A DNA stretch of 64,000 bases, from contig JBKQHO010000052.1 of NCBI GenBank assembly GCA_052267165.1, positions 17,208 through 81,207 on the forward strand. The letters run 5' to 3'. The notes beneath the pieces are model-generated. The model did not search any database, was not told the origin of the DNA, and saw nothing but the letters and a program-made list of their open reading frames with translations. Shown here piece by piece: positions 44,311 through 53,229 of this stretch. Position numbers and translations under genes: made by a program. The stretch is from CAWICD01 sp052267165. Its GTDB lineage: Bacteria; Vulcanimicrobiota; Vulcanimicrobiia; Vulcanimicrobiales; Vulcanimicrobiaceae. The number at the start of each line of letters is the position of its first letter. The stretch's first letter is position 1.

Positions 44311-44739
44311 CTGAAGTGCGAGCGCGGCGTTGATCGCGACTTGCCAGTGGAGGCCCTCGGCCGGGAAGTCACGGGCGAAGCTCGCGACGTTCTCGTCGCC
44401 GCATGATTCGAGCGCGGTGCGGGTGTATTCGACCGTGGCGATGCTCTCGTTCTTTCCAGCAGACGCGACCGCGATATCGATCGTCGTAAGCGTCGTCGGG
44501 CGAACGGTGACATAGCGTATTTCGCCGGCTTGCGGGTCGTATCGGTCGAGCAGCCAGACGGCGCGTCCGGCCTCGTCCGCGGTGGTGAAGACCAAGCCTG
44601 GAGCGACTCGGCCGTCGCCGAGCAGACTCGGGTGCCAATCGGGTGACCAACGAGACTCGTTGATCGGATCGAACATCGGCAGGGCCCGCTCGGGCGAGGC
44701 GTTGAGGTGAAGGGTGATCGACACGTGCGCGGTGGCCAT
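44299..44739 (-). CDS. SRPBCC family protein
   Basis: A 146-residue START/SRPBCC-type ligand-binding protein: VSITLHLNASPERALPMFDP and then INESRWSPDWHPSLL, followed by beta strands (TADEAGRAVWLLDRYDPQAG) and a long C-terminal helix. I chose ATG 44739, which has AGGGAG 6 bases upstream; an ATG at 44805 would add a hydrophobic signal-like leader but has no ribosome binding site and lies next to the operator. Divergent from the MarR gene, so it may be a target of that regulator. Confidence 0.7.
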   Translation of the reverse strand: MATAHVSITLHLNASPERALPMFDPINESRWSPDWHPSLLGDGRVAPGLVFTTADEAGRAVWLLDRYDPQAGEIRYVTVRPTTLTTIDIAVASAGKNESIATVEYTRTALESCGDENVASFARDFPAEGLHWQVAINAALALQSER

Positions 44740-44807
44740 AACGTCTCCCTGTGCGGGCGAATCAGCAAACGTGAGGAGTGCGAGCAGAGTCGACAGGAAT
44801 ACCATGT

Positions 44808-44834
44808 TACGAGAGCGTATAATACGAAATCGTA
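44808..44834. promoter_or_regulatory. Palindromic operator overlapping divergent promoters
   Basis: A 27-base palindrome with arms TACGA-N3-CGTAT and its complement, centred at 44821, contains a consensus TATAAT (44818-44823) for the MarR gene, whose ATG is at 44838. The MarR transcript would have a very short leader. Position and symmetry are those of a self-regulating MarR operator that also controls the divergent SRPBCC gene. Confidence 0.55.
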
Positions 44835-44837
44835 GCA

Positions 44838-45329
44838 ATGTCAAGTCGCTGGAAGAACCTGCAGTTCGTCGACTACGTACGGGAGCTGCATCGTGCGGTT
44901 CACGCGCTCGGCCTCTTCCTGGAAAGCCGCCTTGACAACGGCCTTTCCCAGGCCGAGGTGCTCGTCGTGATGCATCTCGCCGCCCTCGAGCCGAGCACGA
45001 TCAACGAGCTTCACCGTGCCTTTCTCCATCGGCGCTCGACGTTGACGAGCGTCGTCGACCGGCTGGAGTCGAAGGGATTGTTGCGGCGAATCGCCGTGCA
45101 AAACGACCGGCGCAGCGTCGGCATCGAGCTGACGGCGCGCGGCCGCCGTGCCGGGGCCGAGATCGCATCCGCGCTCGCGGAACTGCAGCGTGAGGCCGAA
45201 GGAACGAGCCCGGTGAGCGAAGGCGACGTAGCCCGAGTTCGCGGCATCGCCGAGAGCGCTTCGCTTCTGTCGGATCCGTCCCAGCCGCCCCTTCACAGGA
45301 AAGTGCCGCGAGCGTCGCACGTCGAATGA
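44838..45329 (+). CDS. MarR family transcriptional regulator
   Basis: A 163-residue winged-helix repressor: dimerisation helices at both ends, helix-turn-helix around LSQAEVLVVMHLAALEPSTI, LHRRSTLTSVVDRLESKGLL and the wing RIAVQNDRRSVGIELTARGR. MarR proteins respond to phenolic ligands, oxidants or metals; the ligand is unknown. It sits only 9 bases before the TPR-CHAT gene and so probably belongs to that operon and may control it. Confidence 0.92.
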   Translation: MSSRWKNLQFVDYVRELHRAVHALGLFLESRLDNGLSQAEVLVVMHLAALEPSTINELHRAFLHRRSTLTSVVDRLESKGLLRRIAVQNDRRSVGIELTARGRRAGAEIASALAELQREAEGTSPVSEGDVARVRGIAESASLLSDPSQPPLHRKVPRASHVE

Positions 45330-45338
45330 GAAGGCCGG

Positions 45339-48300
45339 ATGGGGATACGGTACCTACGTAGCCTGGCGTTCATCGTTTTCGCGGTTGTCGCTTTCGGCCT
45401 TGCGCGGAGTGCGCGAGCGGGCGCCGATACGTCGTCGTCCACTGTGCCTGTACCGCTGACCACGGCATCGCCGACAGCGTCGCCGGAGCCGATGACGAGC
45501 CCGACCGCGAGCCCGGCGCTGCAGGCCTATCGCGACGGCTCGGCGGCGTACGCGGCTGGGAAGTACGCTGCGGCGCTCGAGGCTTGCCAGTCGGCGCTCG
45601 AGCTGTTCCGTCAAGCCGGCAACGAGCGGGGGGAAGCGGGCGCGCTCATGCTCGTCGGAGGCTCCGAATCGAAGCTGAGCCGGTATGCCGATGGATTGCA
45701 GTCGTACCAGCTGGGGCTCGCGCTTTATCGGCACATCGGCGACCGCGATGGCGAGGCCCGCGCCCTTGCCAACATCGGCCAAGTCGAAGGCTACCTCAGC
45801 CGTTATGCCGACGCGTTGCAGGTTGACGGTCAGGCGCTCGCGCTCTTACGCCAACTCGGGGATCGCGTTGGTGAGGCGGACGCTCTCGACAACGCCGGCA
45901 ACGTCGAGACCGGGCTTGGCCGATACGCCGACGCGATCCAGTCGCACACGCAGGCCCTCGCACTCTTCGAGGCCCTCCGCAACCGCCAAGGCGAGATGAA
46001 TGCGCTCAACAACCTGGGCAACGCCGAAAAGGCGCAGAGCCGCTACGCCGACGCGTTGCAATCGTACCAGCAGGCGCATGCAATCTCCGCGGCGCTCGGC
46101 AATCACGACAGCGAGGCGCGCGCCCTCGGCAACATCGCGACCACGGAAGAAGCGCTGGGCCGCTATGCCGACGCCTTGCACACCTATCAGCAGGCGCTCG
46201 GGATTCTGCGCGAGCTCGGCGACCGCGACGGCGCGGCGAACATGTATAACAATATTGGCAACGTCGCCGACGACCTCGGCATGTCGACGGTCGCGCTCGG
46301 CGAGGACCAGCTCGCCCTCGGACTCTACCGTCAGGTCGGCAACCGCGACGGCGAGGCTCGCGTGCTCGGCAACATCGGAAATTTGCAGAAGAACCTCGGC
46401 CGCTACGACGACGCATTGCAGTCGGAGCAGCAGGCGCTCGCGCTCGACCGGGAGCTCGGCGACCGCGATGCCGAAGCGCGCTCCATAGCCGGCACCGGGC
46501 TCACGCAAGCGCTCCTCGGTCATAACGCCGACGCCGTGCAGTCGGAGCAGCAGGCGCTCGCGCTCTACCGCGAGCTCGGCGACCGGCAAGGCGAAGCCGG
46601 CGCGCTCAACAGCGTGGCCGTCGACGAGCTCGCGCTCGTCCGTTTCGACGACGCGCTCGCGAGCGCGCGTCAAGCGGTTGACCTCGACGGCGCCCTGGCG
46701 ACGCCGCAATGGAGGGACTTGCGGACGGCCGCGGCCGCCGAAGCGAAGCTCGATCGAATCGAGCCGGCGCTGGCGGATTACGATCGCTCGATCGACGAGA
46801 TCGAACGCTTGCGCGCCGGCCTCGACGAGGATACCGGCCGCAGCACGTTTTTCACCAGTAAGCTCTTCGTCTACGACGAGTACATCGCGTACCTGCTCGA
46901 GCTCAACGAGCGCTTTCCCGGGAAAGGCTACGATCGCAAGGCGCTCGACGTGCTCGAACGGAAGGCAGCACGCGCTACTCTCGAACAGATCGGGCGTAGC
47001 GCGGCGCACCATTTCAAGGGCGTCGCTCAGCAGGTCGTTGCCGACGAGGACGCAGCCGGCGCGACCGTCGACAGCGCGCAGGCGCTGCTGATGAAGCTGC
47101 TCGGAAACACGGCGTCGAGCGCGGCCGCCGTCAACGCGGCCAAGCAGAACGTCGACGATGCCAAAACGCGCCTCGCCTCGCTCGACGCGAAATTGAAGAC
47201 GCAGTACCCGGGGTACTACGAGCTGCGCCATCCGCAGCCGCTCGACGTCGCCGGATTGCAGGGCCTCCTGCGGCCCGGCGAGCTCATGCTCGTCTACGAT
47301 CTGCTGCCCAAGCAAAGCGCCCTGTGGGCGATCGATCGCGACCACGTCGAGCTGGTGCCGCTCGCCGCAAGCAAGGATCTCGCTCAAAGCGTCGTCAAAG
47401 CGGGCGCGCACGTCGACGGGATCATCGCCGCTCTCGACTCCGGCAAGATCGGTACGCGCGGCGAGCTCGAAGCGGTCGAAGCGAGCGACCTCCCGAAGTT
47501 CGCGGCCGACAGCTTCGCTCTTTATCAGCAGCTCATCCCCGCGAGCGTAGCGCAGCTCATCGCGAGCAAGAAGGTGAAGAGCCTCGTCATCGTCCCCTCG
47601 GGTGCGCTCTACCGTCTCGCCTTCGAAACGCTGGTGACCGTCGATCCCGCGAGTGCGCCGTCGCCGCACTACCTGATCGAGGACGTCCCGATCTCGTACG
47701 TTCCCTCCGCCTCGCTCCTCGCCGTGGTGCGTCGCTCGTACGCGCAGCCGAGCCCCGCCCGCGGACCGCTGCTTGCGTTCGCGAATCCCGCGTACGACGC
47801 TCCGGCCTCAGCTTCCGCCGATCCGCCCGCGGGAAGCGCCGTTCCCACGCGAGGCGTTGCCGGCTATGCCCAGCTCCAATACGACGCGCTCCGTTCCGTC
47901 GTGGGCCGCACCGCGCGCTCGGGAGCCGCGGAGGCGGCTTTTCCGCCGCTTCCCGGCACGCAAGTCGAGGCGAACGCCATTCGAAGCGCTCTGGGCGCGT
48001 CGCAGCAAAGCCTCATCGTTGGTGACGATGCGTCGCGCGCGCGCGTGCTGGCGCTCAACGACGCAAAGCAGCTCCAGGCCTACCAATATCTCGTCTTCGC
48101 CACGCACGCCGTCTTGCCCAACGAGGTCGAAGGCGTCACGCAACCCGCGATCGTCTTGGCCCATCCCGACCCCCGGAAGGGCGACGGCTTTCTGACGATG
48201 GCCGACGTGTTCGGTCTGGCGCTCAACGCCGATTTCGTCGCGCTGTCGGCGTGCGATACCGGCGTCGCGACGCAAGGCGGAGGCGACGGAATCAGCGGCC

Positions 48301-48545
48301 TGACCCGCGCGTTCTTGTACGCCGGGACGCCCGCGATCTCGGTCACGTTGTGGGAAGTCGACGACGAGGCGGCACCCCAGCTTACGCCGCCGTTCTTCGC
48401 CGGCATGCACGCAGGCAAACTCACTCCCGCCGAGGCGCTGCGCGCGGCCAAGCGCGCGATGATCGCCTCGCCGTCGCCGGGCCTCCATCATCCCTACGCC
48501 TGGGCGCCGGCCGTCATCTTCGGCGACGGAGACACCCATCCGTAG
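45339..48545 (+). CDS. Exported TPR-CHAT domain protein (caspase-like protease)
   Basis: A 1068-residue protein with a signal peptide (1-28), a Thr/Pro/Ser linker, about ten TPR units (residues 60-460, each ~40 residues, such as LGRYADALHTYQQALGILRE), a helical linker (480-620) and a C-terminal CHAT domain (about 680-1068). CHAT domains are caspase-like cysteine proteases; the catalytic dyad is visible as His923 in VFATHAVLP and Cys972 in ALSACDTG. It ends in HPYAWAPAVIFGDGDTHP. Export would place it in the periplasm, unlike many cytoplasmic TPR-CHAT proteins. AGAAGG precedes the ATG. Followed by an exported protein and a CHASE2 protein. Confidence 0.92.
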   Translation: MGIRYLRSLAFIVFAVVAFGLARSARAGADTSSSTVPVPLTTASPTASPEPMTSPTASPALQAYRDGSAAYAAGKYAAALEACQSALELFRQAGNERGEAGALMLVGGSESKLSRYADGLQSYQLGLALYRHIGDRDGEARALANIGQVEGYLSRYADALQVDGQALALLRQLGDRVGEADALDNAGNVETGLGRYADAIQSHTQALALFEALRNRQGEMNALNNLGNAEKAQSRYADALQSYQQAHAISAALGNHDSEARALGNIATTEEALGRYADALHTYQQALGILRELGDRDGAANMYNNIGNVADDLGMSTVALGEDQLALGLYRQVGNRDGEARVLGNIGNLQKNLGRYDDALQSEQQALALDRELGDRDAEARSIAGTGLTQALLGHNADAVQSEQQALALYRELGDRQGEAGALNSVAVDELALVRFDDALASARQAVDLDGALATPQWRDLRTAAAAEAKLDRIEPALADYDRSIDEIERLRAGLDEDTGRSTFFTSKLFVYDEYIAYLLELNERFPGKGYDRKALDVLERKAARATLEQIGRSAAHHFKGVAQQVVADEDAAGATVDSAQALLMKLLGNTASSAAAVNAAKQNVDDAKTRLASLDAKLKTQYPGYYELRHPQPLDVAGLQGLLRPGELMLVYDLLPKQSALWAIDRDHVELVPLAASKDLAQSVVKAGAHVDGIIAALDSGKIGTRGELEAVEASDLPKFAADSFALYQQLIPASVAQLIASKKVKSLVIVPSGALYRLAFETLVTVDPASAPSPHYLIEDVPISYVPSASLLAVVRRSYAQPSPARGPLLAFANPAYDAPASASADPPAGSAVPTRGVAGYAQLQYDALRSVVGRTARSGAAEAAFPPLPGTQVEANAIRSALGASQQSLIVGDDASRARVLALNDAKQLQAYQYLVFATHAVLPNEVEGVTQPAIVLAHPDPRKGDGFLTMADVFGLALNADFVALSACDTGVATQGGGDGISGLTRAFLYAGTPAISVTLWEVDDEAAPQLTPPFFAGMHAGKLTPAEALRAAKRAMIASPSPGLHHPYAWAPAVIFGDGDTHP

Positions 48546-48581
48546 CTCGAACGTCGTTTTCGCATGGAGGGCCGACGTGCC

Positions 48582-49391
48582 ATGAGCGTTCCTCGATTCT
48601 GTATAGCCCCCGCCCTGCTCGCGGTGCTCGCGACGGCAACTGCTTCGGTCGCGCTGGCCGACGCGAAGCCGATCGGCTTCGTGTTGCAAGAAAGCGGCAC
48701 GTGGAACGTCAACGGCAAGCCGCTCCATCGCAACGACCAGCTTGCTCCGGGCAGCGTCGTGCAGCTCGCGGCGGCCGACGCCGCCGCGGCGCCGCGGCCG
48801 CGCATCGTCATCGTGTTGGACAACGGGCACACGCTCTCGTGCGACGGACCGGACGACTGCAAGACGGCGATCGCGTTGCCCGGCTCACTCGATGAGAGCT
48901 CGTCGCTCTTCGGGCGCATCGCAGCCCTGTTCAAGGCACAGCCCGACCGCTTCGAGCCGACGCAAGTCCGTGGGCCGGGCCTGCACGCGACTGCGCATCT
49001 CGACGACACCGTCGCGTCCACCGCGGGCGGCACGGCCGATCTCGGGGCGCTGCTGGCGCCGCTCGGGGCCGGCGACGACTACGTGCTCTCCGTTACCTCC
49101 CTCGACGACTTTTCCTCGCACGATATCACGGTGCACCGCTCCGCTTCCGGAAAGGCCCCGGCGGCCTTGACGGCGGGGCTCTACTCGATCACGATCGGCG
49201 TAGTCGGCACGAAGCCGCCGCTGGCCCCCGACGTCTGGGTGCTCGCTGTCGACTCCGCTGATTACGCGGCCGTCAAGCAACAGTTCGACGACGCGCGCGC
49301 GGCGACCGCGACGTGGCCTGCGGCTGCCGGCGAGGATACGCGCAAGTCGTTCCTGCGCGCCGCATTGCAAGCGCTTCACGCCCCGCAGTGA
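48582..49391 (+). CDS. Exported hypothetical protein between CHAT and CHASE2 genes
   Basis: A 269-residue exported protein (signal 1-27) with an N-terminal FecR/SH3-like beta domain (GTWNVNGKPLHRNDQLAPGS, VVQLAAAD), a Cys pair (LSCDGPDDCK) and a second beta domain (140-215). In cyanobacteria and other phyla, TPR-CHAT and CHASE2 genes often flank a secreted protein of this general size; the role may be to present a signal. ATG 48582 is chosen because GGAGGG lies 9-14 bases upstream, within an earlier ATG. Its stop overlaps the CHASE2 GTG start (GTGA). Confidence 0.7.
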   Translation: MSVPRFCIAPALLAVLATATASVALADAKPIGFVLQESGTWNVNGKPLHRNDQLAPGSVVQLAAADAAAAPRPRIVIVLDNGHTLSCDGPDDCKTAIALPGSLDESSSLFGRIAALFKAQPDRFEPTQVRGPGLHATAHLDDTVASTAGGTADLGALLAPLGAGDDYVLSVTSLDDFSSHDITVHRSASGKAPAALTAGLYSITIGVVGTKPPLAPDVWVLAVDSADYAAVKQQFDDARAATATWPAAAGEDTRKSFLRAALQALHAPQ

Positions 49392-50629
49392 CCCCGAAGA
49401 TCGTCGAACCCGTCGCCTCCGCGAAGATCGTCGAGCGCGTCGGCAGCGCGCTGCCGCTGATCCTGCTCATCGCGGTGCTCATGTTCGCCGGCGATCTGTT
49501 GGGCTGGTTCGACCGCTTCGAAGCGCCCGGGCTCGACCTCTTCGCGCGCATCGACGCGCCGCTGCGCTGGCAGACCGTCCGCATCGTCGGCATCGACGAT
49601 GCCGACTACGCCTCCGGGCTTTTCAACGCAGTGAGCCCGCTCGATGCGCGCTCCGTTCGCTCCTTGATCGCGGACATCGCCAGGTCGCATCCGCGCGTGA
49701 TCGGCGTCGATATCGACACCTCGGGCGACGCCTGGCGATCGATTGCGATCGATCCCGGCTGGCCGCCGATCGTTTGGTCCACCGGCGTTTCCGTCGACAA
49801 GAACGGCGCGTTCGGCGGACCCATCAAGGTCTTGGGCGGGCGCGGCCCCACCCGGCCGCAGGATCGCGCGGGCGTGCCGCTCGTGACACCGGATTTCGAC
49901 GGCGTCGTGCGGCGCTATCGCAACCGTTACGGCAATGCCGATGCGTTTGCGTGGGCCGTCGTGCGCCGTTACTGCGAATCCCTTCCGCCCGGCTCGAAGG
50001 AGTGCGCTCGCGTGCCGAAGGAGCCAGGCGAAGAAGCCGACGCGCGGCTGCTCCACGTGCTGGGCAATCCCTCCGACGCCGGGACCGACTACCTCTCGGC
50101 GACCGACCTCCGCGACGCCGTCGACCAACCCAACTGGCAAGCACACAACCCGTACCAGCAGAAGATCGTGCTGCTGGGCGGATTCTTCTTCGCCGGTCGT
50201 GACGCGCACGTCACGCCGGTGCGTCCGATGCAGGGCGTCGAGCTCATCGCGCAAGCGATCGAAAACGAGCTGAGCGGCGCGGCAACGCCCCCGCTCCGCG
50301 GCGTGCTCGCGATCGCGCTCGACATCCTGGCCGGCATCGCGCTCGTCGTCATCAACTGCGTCTTCGACTTCTTCCCCGCGGTCATCATCAGCCTGGTCGG
50401 CGTCCCGGTGCTCGCCGTCGCCGTGAGCTTCCTCGCGTTCTCGAGCTCGGTGCTCTGGTTCGACTTCATGCCGATGCTCATCGGCGTGTTCTTGCACGAG
50501 CTCTACGAACACGCGAAGGAACACACGGAGCTCCGCGCCGAGCACGCGAAGCTGCTCACCGAGCACGACAAACTGCGCGTCGAGCTGGCCGAAGCTCGCG
50601 CCGCCGCCCCGACCGTCGCCTCGCCTTGA
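49388..50629 (+). CDS. CHASE2 domain membrane protein without output domain
   Basis: A 413-residue receptor-like protein. One N-terminal transmembrane helix (about 20-42), a periplasmic CHASE2 sensor domain (about 45-310; LDLFARIDAPLRWQTVRIVG, RSHPRVIGVDIDTSG, KIVLLGGFFFAGRDAH, PVRPMQGVELIAQAIENEL), three closely spaced helices (about 315-385) and a short cytoplasmic coiled coil (ELRAEHAKLLTEHDKLRVEL). Typical CHASE2 proteins end in a cyclase, kinase or PP2C; none is present here, so the signal must pass to another protein, perhaps the CHAT protease. GTG start coupled to the upstream gene. Confidence 0.88.
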   Translation: MTPKIVEPVASAKIVERVGSALPLILLIAVLMFAGDLLGWFDRFEAPGLDLFARIDAPLRWQTVRIVGIDDADYASGLFNAVSPLDARSVRSLIADIARSHPRVIGVDIDTSGDAWRSIAIDPGWPPIVWSTGVSVDKNGAFGGPIKVLGGRGPTRPQDRAGVPLVTPDFDGVVRRYRNRYGNADAFAWAVVRRYCESLPPGSKECARVPKEPGEEADARLLHVLGNPSDAGTDYLSATDLRDAVDQPNWQAHNPYQQKIVLLGGFFFAGRDAHVTPVRPMQGVELIAQAIENELSGAATPPLRGVLAIALDILAGIALVVINCVFDFFPAVIISLVGVPVLAVAVSFLAFSSSVLWFDFMPMLIGVFLHELYEHAKEHTELRAEHAKLLTEHDKLRVELAEARAAAPTVASP

Positions 50630-50645
50630 ACGGCTCGGCACTGAG

Positions 50646-50684
50646 CCCGCCGTCATCTTCGGCGACGGCGATACGCATCCGTAG
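50646..50684 (+). repeat. Duplicate of the 3' end of the CHAT gene
   Basis: Thirteen codons reading PAVIFGDGDTHP plus stop, and about 30 bases of following sequence, repeat the end of the CHAT gene and its downstream flank (48507-48576). It lies 16 bases after the CHASE2 stop. The copy is nearly identical in sequence but has synonymous differences, suggesting an old duplication or a remnant of a second CHAT gene. Confidence 0.8.
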
Positions 50685-50709
50685 CGCGGCGCGAACGCCG
50701 TTTTCATCG

Positions 50710-51736
50710 TCAACTCGTACCGAGGTAAGCGTCTTCCGCCGCGTAGCCGAAAAGATCGTCCGGGTATCCGGCGAGCACGGGAAACACGTCGCGCCAATTC
50801 CGTCCTTTCGCGGTTTCGATCAGCCATCGGCAGAGCGCCGGCACCGCTTGCGCGTACGACTCGACTGGCGCGTAGCCTAATTCGCGCGCCGCTGACGTGT
50901 CGACGACGAAGGGGCGAGGAACCGACCACGGCGTCATTCCGATGCCGGTGGCACCGCCGTCGCCGGGTACGGGGACGAGCCACCAGTCGTGCTCGAGCGC
51001 CTTGCCGATCGTCGTGCCGATCTCGGTTGCCGTCTGCGCTTCCGCGTCGGCAATATTGAGAACCCCGGTAAAGGCCTGTTGAAGCGCGACCGCCGTCAGC
51101 TCCGCGATGTTCGCGCTAGAAGTCGTATGAAAGCGGCTGAGCCCATCGTAGGCGAGCGGAACGAAGCGCCTCCCGTCGAGCGCACGTTTGACGAACCACC
51201 ATTCCCGTGGATGCGTCGAGCCGATGCCGTACACGGCACAAGGCCGAAGCACGGTCACGGGAACCTTTGCCTCATCGAGCATCGTCCGCTCGATGGAAAC
51301 TTTGCGCGTCGAATATGTCTGCGGCCCGGGCTCGAGCGTCGGCTGTGTCTCGGCGATCGGTTCCGGCAGCTCGGGAAAGCCGGCCGTCGCCGCCTCGTCC
51401 AAGCTGCGACCCGAGTCATCCCGGTAGACGCTGGCCGACGAGATGACGACGAAGTGTCCGACGGAGCCCTGCACGTCCAGCAGGTGCGATGCGTGCGCGG
51501 GCGAACGCGATCGCGTCGATGACGGCGTCCGCTCCGTCGCCGAGTGCCGCTGCGAGGGCGCCGGGTTGGTCGCGGTCCACGGAGATCGAACGCGCGCCGC
51601 GTTCGAGCAAGGCGCTCGGCAGACGATGCCGGCCTCGGTGCCCGACCGCGACGTCCCACCCGGCGTCGAGCAGACGTGCCGCCGTCGCCCAGCCGATCTG
51701 ACCCGTCCCACCCAGGATAAACGCCCGTTTCGCCAT
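50710..51736 (-). pseudogene. NAD-dependent epimerase/dehydratase family gene with a frameshift
   Basis: An extended short-chain dehydrogenase. From ATG 51736 (GGAGG upstream) the Rossmann start MAKRAFILGGTGQIGWATAA runs to DGADAVIDAIAFA; around 51500 the frame changes by one base, and the rest continues with HLLDVQGSVGHFVVISSASV and then YRDDSGRS, VTVLRPCAVYGIGSTHPREW and a C-terminal substrate domain. The catalytic Tyr-X3-Lys appears as TYSTRKVS. An extra base in the GCGCGGGCG region would explain the shift. Either a recent pseudogene or a sequence error; otherwise the gene looks sound. Confidence 0.8.
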
Positions 51737-52149
51737 TGCGGCCTCCGCCCGACGACGTTCCGCACCCGCCTCGCGCTTTCCGCGCCGGTTCGTCAGCGGC
51801 GGCGCCGAGTTGCTGATTGACGGCATGCGGCGTCGCTCGCGAAAAAAGCTGGCACGAAAAGAGTTACCGAAGTGATACCAAGGCACTCGCAAGCAACGTC
51901 AAAGATTAGCGTAACGCGCTGCATGATTCGCACTATTTGTAAAAGGCAAATGCGATAACCGCGCGTATCAGAGCCAACATGACTTCGTAAGGGAATGGAA
52001 ATTCAGAGGGCATTGCTCCTCCCGATTCAGACGGTATGCGAACGTAGCGCAGACGGCCCGCAGACGGCGCTCAGACGTGCGCCTCGCTACGGTGGGTGCG
52101 CCTCACGCTCTCGTGAGCTTCTCCTCAGCCGCTACGGAGTGCCACGCCG
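51737..52149. other. Intergenic region with spaced CAGACGG repeats
   Basis: About 410 bases without a credible gene. The first half is unremarkable; an AT-richer stretch lies near 51880-51990. The last 130 bases carry four copies of a CAGACG motif with 11-bp periodicity (listed separately), next to the start of the exported protein at 52150. Confidence 0.5.
52026..52078 (+). promoter_or_regulatory. Four CAGACG repeats with 11-bp periodicity
   Basis: CAGACGG begins at 52028, 52050 and 52061 and CAGACGT at 52072: spacings of 22, 11 and 11 bases. The first is within TTCAGA. The array ends ~70 bases before the ATG at 52150, with a TACGGT hexamer (52088-52093) between. Tandem one-turn-spaced half-sites suggest cooperative binding by an OmpR-family regulator. 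Confidence 0.5.
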
Positions 52150-52797
52150 ATGTCCTCGCAATACCGGTTGCTCAGCCTGTTCGCCGCCGCCGCGCTCGTC
52201 TCGACACCTCTCTCGGCGCCCGCGTTTGCCGACGAGTGCGGCTCGAACGCGCTCGCCGCCGTTTCGTCAAAGCTGCAAAATGCTCCGACCGCACTGCCGA
52301 GCTACTCGGCCGACGTGCTAATCCACGCCAGGATGTACGGCTTCCCGTTTCTCGGCATGAACCTGAGCGGTGAGAGCACCTACGAGCGGCCCGGTAAATA
52401 CGAGTTGCTCCTGAACAACCCTCCGCGCTTCGCCGACGGCGTCAGCGACCTCGTCCACGAACTGGGCGAGGATATCACGAGCTCCGATCATTGGAACGCG
52501 TACGATGCCAGCGCTGCCTGCGCGCCGGCGGGCAAACTGCTCGTCCATATGATCCCGAAGGCGGCGGGGGCCACCAAGACAGTCGACCTCACCGTCGACA
52601 CGGCCAGCGCGCACGTGGAAAAGGCGACCTTCGTCCGCAACGACGGAACGATCACCGTCGAACAACGTTTCGACAGCGTCGGCGGCCACAACGTCATCGT
52701 GCATCAGCAATTGGAACTGCTGCTCTCGCGCGTCAAGGCCGACGTGACCGTAGACTATCACGACATCAACCTCACCACGGTCGTCGCCGGGCAATAG
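52150..52797 (+). CDS. Exported hypothetical protein, LolA-like
   Basis: A 215-residue exported protein (signal 1-27, cleavage after AFA). The mature domain looks like an extended beta half-barrel: YSADVLIHARMYGFPFLGMN, LSGESTYERPGKYELLLNNP, KTVDLTVDTASAHVEKATFV and ADVTVDYHDINLTTVVAGQ. This resembles LolA/LppX-type lipid-binding or lipoprotein-carrier folds by pattern only. Possibly regulated by the upstream 11-bp repeats. No operon partner. Confidence 0.6.
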   Translation: MSSQYRLLSLFAAAALVSTPLSAPAFADECGSNALAAVSSKLQNAPTALPSYSADVLIHARMYGFPFLGMNLSGESTYERPGKYELLLNNPPRFADGVSDLVHELGEDITSSDHWNAYDASAACAPAGKLLVHMIPKAAGATKTVDLTVDTASAHVEKATFVRNDGTITVEQRFDSVGGHNVIVHQQLELLLSRVKADVTVDYHDINLTTVVAGQ

Positions 52798-53229
52798 CTC
52801 GCAACGCCCATGCACGAGGTGTGACGAGGGTTGCGCAGGGCCGCCCGTAGCCTGTTAAATGCCTGGCCGCATGTGGCTTCGAGAGCCGGCTTCCCCGGCG
52901 CTCGCGCAAGAACAGAAGGGCTTCGTCGGCCTGGCGGTTCAAGCGCTCTCTGACGAGCTACGCGCGCTCGCGTCGTCGGAGTGCGCTACGCCGACGGAAG
53001 CTTGTGGCGCTCGACGACAAGTATGCGATCGTGAATCGCCCTCCGCCGGCCCTCGCAAGTCTCCAACTCCGACTTCGACGGCTGCGGTGGGCTCGTCGGC
53101 TTTCTGTTCCGTTGCTAATTCCTGCTTCAATTCCTGCGCTCGACCTTGTTCGAAACGGATGCTTCCGGCGCGCGCGGCGCTTGGCGATACCCGTCGCACT
53201 CATCCAATTTTAACTCACCCATGCGCGGA
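52798..53229. other. Region of decayed coding sequence
   Basis: Over 400 bases without an intact gene. Short coding-like patches appear in changing frames, for example FVGLAVQALSDELRALASS followed in another frame by VRYADGSL and DDKYAIVNR, which vaguely recall the start of a TldD/PmbA-type protein. I treat this as gene debris rather than a gene. Confidence 0.4.

Noticed and set aside
45846..47669. 607-codon minus-strand frame opposite the CHAT gene
   Set aside because: Shadow of a TPR-rich, high-GC gene; no ribosome binding site or domain.
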